Shown here: piece after piece, positions 61,361-64,000 of the stretch
Layout of the letters: each line of letters starts with the position of its first letter
Position numbering within the stretch: the stretch's first letter is position 1
Assembly (NCBI RefSeq): GCF_014287875.1
Contig: NZ_JACOPN010000003.1
Span: 1 to 64,000, forward strand
Length of the DNA: 64,000 bases
Direction of reading: 5' to 3'
DNA from: Flintibacter faecis
GTDB lineage: Bacteria; Bacillota; Clostridia; Oscillospirales; Oscillospiraceae
Program-made: the position numbers and the translations under genes
The notes under the pieces: generated by a model
The model's database searches: none
What the model saw: the letters and a program-made list of their open reading frames with translations, nothing else
What the model was told of the DNA's origin: nothing

Positions 61361-62688
61361 CTATCGCACTGTATCATTTTCATGTAACCCAAATCAAGCG
61401 CAGCGCAGGACAATTCGCTATTGCGTCTGCCGCCTATCGCTCCGGCGAAAAGCTGCACAGCGAATACTACGGTGAGGACAGTGACTACACCCGCAAGGGT
61501 GGCGTAATCTGTTCGGAAATCCTGCTGCCGCCCCAAGCCCCACCGGAGTACGCAGACCGGGAAACCCTCTGGAACGCCGTTGAAAAAGCCGAGCGCGGAA
61601 AGAACGCACAGCTTGCATACAGCTTCGATATTGCCTTGCAGAACGAGTTTTCCATGGAGGAGAACATCGACCTCGCAAGGCAATTTTTATTGGACAATTT
61701 TGTGAGCCGGGGCATGGTGGTGGACTTCGCCATTCATCAGCCAGACAAGGAGGACGGTGGCATTTCCAATCCGCATTTTCATGTCATGTGTCCTATCCGT
61801 CCTCTGGATGAACACGGAAAATGGGGCAACAAGCAGCGGCGGGAATATGTGCTGGACGAGCATGGTGAGCGCATTCGGGACGAGGCTGGCAACTATGTGT
61901 TCAACGCTGTCCCCACCACCGATTGGGGCAAGCCGGAAACATTGGAGTTTTGGCGTGAACAATGGGCGGAGCTGTGCAACTCCAAGTTTGCCGAAAAGGG
62001 TTTGGATTGCCGCATCGACCACCGTAGCTTTGAGCGTCAGGGGGTAGAACAGATTCCCACCCAGCACGAGGGGCCGACCGTCCGAGCGATGGAAGCAAAG
62101 GGTATCCGCACCGACAAGGGCGATCTCAACCGCTGGATCAGGAAAACCAACGCCATGCTCCGGGAGGCAAAACAGAAAATCGCCGCCCTGATCGTCTGGC
62201 TGAAAGAAATGAAAACAGAGCTGTCCAAACCCCAACCGCCCACGCTGGTGGAACTGCTGTCTGCCTATTACGACAATCGCAACAAGGGCGCATACAGCAG
62301 CAAGGCAAGGATCGCCAATCTGAAAAAGTTCTCCGAAGCGGTCAATTATCTGAAATCAAAACAGCTCTATACCACCGACGATCTGGACGCAGCTCTGCAC
62401 ACTATGCAGGACGAAATCGACACGCTGAAAAAGTCCGCTTCCGGGAAACAGGCCCGCATCAAGGAACTGGACGAGCTGCTGCGCATGGCGGATTACTACA
62501 AATCCGGAAAGCCCGTTGCCGACAAGCTGAAAACCATCCGCTTTGAGAAATCCCGACAGAAGTACAAGGCAGAACATGACGATACGCTTCGCCTGTTCTA
62601 CATCAAAAGGCCATGCTTTTGCAGTATGCCAAAGAGCACCACTTCCCGAACCCCACATTTTTCGTGGATGATGGAGTCAGCGGCGTGA
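61357..62688 (+). pseudogene. MobA/MobL (MobQ-type) relaxase, 3' end replaced
   Basis: A 443-codon frame starting at TTG 61357. It carries the relaxase signatures YHFHVTQIKRSAGQFAIASAAYRSG (N-terminal histidine and catalytic region) and NPHFHVMCPIRPL with the metal histidines, then a helical C-terminal part to about ADKLKTIRFEKSRQKYKAEHDDTLRLF. After about 62,600 the sequence belongs to a serine recombinase read in the wrong frame, so the native C terminus is lost. The catalytic domain itself looks intact. Confidence 0.82.
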
Positions 62689-64000
62689 CATACGACCGCC
62701 CCGGCTTTCAGGCCATGCTGGCCGAAATCGAAGCGGGACGGGTGGCCGTGGCGATCACCAAGGACCTTTCCAGATTGGGCCGCAATTCCGCACTGACGGG
62801 GCTTTACACCAACTTCACCTTTCTGCAGAACGGCGTCCGCTTCATCGCCATCAATGACAACTACGACACCATTGACCCCAACCGGGTGGACAACGATTTT
62901 GCGGGCATCAAGAACTGGTTCAACGAGTTCTATGCCCGGGACACCAGCCGCAAGATCGGGGCTGTCCAGAAAGCTAAGGGTGAGCGAGGCGTACCCCTGA
63001 CCACCAATGTGCCCTATGGCCATGTGAAGGACCCGGAGAATCCCCGCCGCTAGGTGGTTGACCCGGTGGCCGCCGATGTGATGAAGCGTATCTTTGCCAT
63101 GTGCATGGAGGGCCGGGGTCCCATGCAAATCGCCAACCAACTGAAAGCGGACAAGGTGCTGACCCCCACCGCATATAAAGCACTGCAAGGAATAAAGTGT
63201 CCAAATAAGAAACCGGAAAATCCATATGGATGGAAGGACAGCAGTGTGGTCAACATTCTGGAACGTCGGGAGTACACAGGCTGTACGGTGAACTTCAAGA
63301 CCTATACCAACTCCATCTGGAACAAGAAGCAGCGGGACAATCCCCTTGAGAAGCAAGCCGTCTTCCCCAATACACATGAGGCCATCATTGAGGAAGCCGT
63401 GTTTGAGAAGGTACAGCAGGTTCGCCAGCAGCGGCACCGAATGACCCGCACAGGCCGAAGCAGCATCTTTTCCGGGCTTATCTACTACGCCGACTGCGGT
63501 TCCAAAATGAACTATGGCTCGTCCAACAACGGCGATCCCACACAGGACTTCTTTGATTGTTCGCTGCACCGTAAGGACAAGAAGAAGTGCAAAGGACACT
63601 TCATTCGGGTCAAGGTTTTTGAGTGTGTAGTCCTGAAACATATTCAGACTGTGACAGGCTACATTCTGCGTCATGAGGCACATTTCCGTACTGTGATGGA
63701 AGAACAACTCCGGCTGGAAAGCGGTGAGCAGATCCGCATCCGCAGAAAACGGCTGGAGCCGAACGAAAACCGCATCGCTGAGCTGAAACGGCTGTTCATT
63801 AAGATTTACGAGGACAACGCCAGCGGGCGGCTGAGTGATGACCGCTTCGATATGCTGAGCCTGACCTATGAAATGGAGCAGAAGCAGTTGGAGGCTGAGT
63901 GTATTACCTTGCGGCAGGAGATTGAAGTACAGGAACGACAGAACGAAAACATTGAGAAGTTCATTCAGACGGCGCACAAGTATGTGGGCATCGACGAGCT
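62601..64000 (+). pseudogene. large serine recombinase, N-terminally truncated, interrupted, open at edge
   Basis: From HQKAMLLQYAKEHHFPNP the frame reads as a TnpX/Tn-type large serine recombinase: FVDDGVSGVTYDRPGF, ITKDLSRLGRN, then the recombinase domain and zinc ribbon (ADCGSKMNYG). The first 50 or so residues with the catalytic serine are missing, replaced by relaxase sequence. An in-frame TAG at 63051-63053 (after NPRR) interrupts it; the same frame then continues to the window end with a coiled-coil C terminus. Confidence 0.85.

Overview
The window is most likely a piece of a spore-forming gut anaerobe of the Oscillospiraceae (Clostridia; the Flavonifractor / Intestinimonas / Pseudoflavonifractor neighbourhood is my guess). 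The reasons are a GC-rich Gram-positive core with PolC, sporulation genes (yqfC-yqfD, ylbJ, spoIIGA-sigE), an Rnf complex, an NfnAB-type bifurcating transhydrogenase, Rex, and lineage-typical small Cys-rich proteins. Genus is inference; no database search was possible.

Core, about 1-46,600: tRNA-Leu(UAG), yebC and guaB; a yqfC-yqfD-phoH-CpXC-thioesterase operon; a metallopeptidase divergent from ylbJ; nfnAB; an orphan rfbA; an orphan biotin-dependent decarboxylase alpha subunit; a tiny transcription unit with a leader peptide at about 15,280-14,860; BI-1 and LTA-synthase-like membrane proteins; the conserved operon pyrH-frr-uppS-cdsA-dxr-rseP-ispG-polC; rlmA, gltX and two membrane-anchored proteins of unknown function; rnfCDGEAB behind a roughly 250-nt leader; a high-cysteine peptide; rex with an SLH-domain protein; a DAHP synthase; and spoIIGA-sigE. 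A short palindromic repeat (CCTGTCATTGCGAG...GGCAATCCGT) occurs five times between core genes.

At 46,607 an IS3-family element sits just upstream of the spoIIGA promoter. Beyond it the sequence becomes clearly AT-richer. This accessory island (about 47,900-60,150) holds a GntR/UTRA regulator, a cluster of dead insertion sequences, and a minus-strand operon: FrlC-like epimerase, TRAP transporter (DctQ, DctM, DctP), FrlD-like PfkB kinase, HyuA/HyuB hydantoinase/oxoprolinase, and FrlB-like SIS deglycase. I read it as a catabolic system for a glycated amino acid (Amadori compound) in which an ATP-dependent lactam- or hydantoin-opening enzyme is combined with the fructoselysine kinase/deglycase/epimerase set and a TRAP importer. 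A shared 14-bp motif lies at three predicted promoters (epimerase, hyuA, gntR), so the GntR protein probably represses the whole set.

The right end (60,190-64,000) is decayed mobile DNA: a frameshifted phage terminase fragment, then a DUF3847 gene and a MobQ-type relaxase whose 3' part is joined by deletion to a headless serine recombinase with an in-frame stop, open at the window edge.
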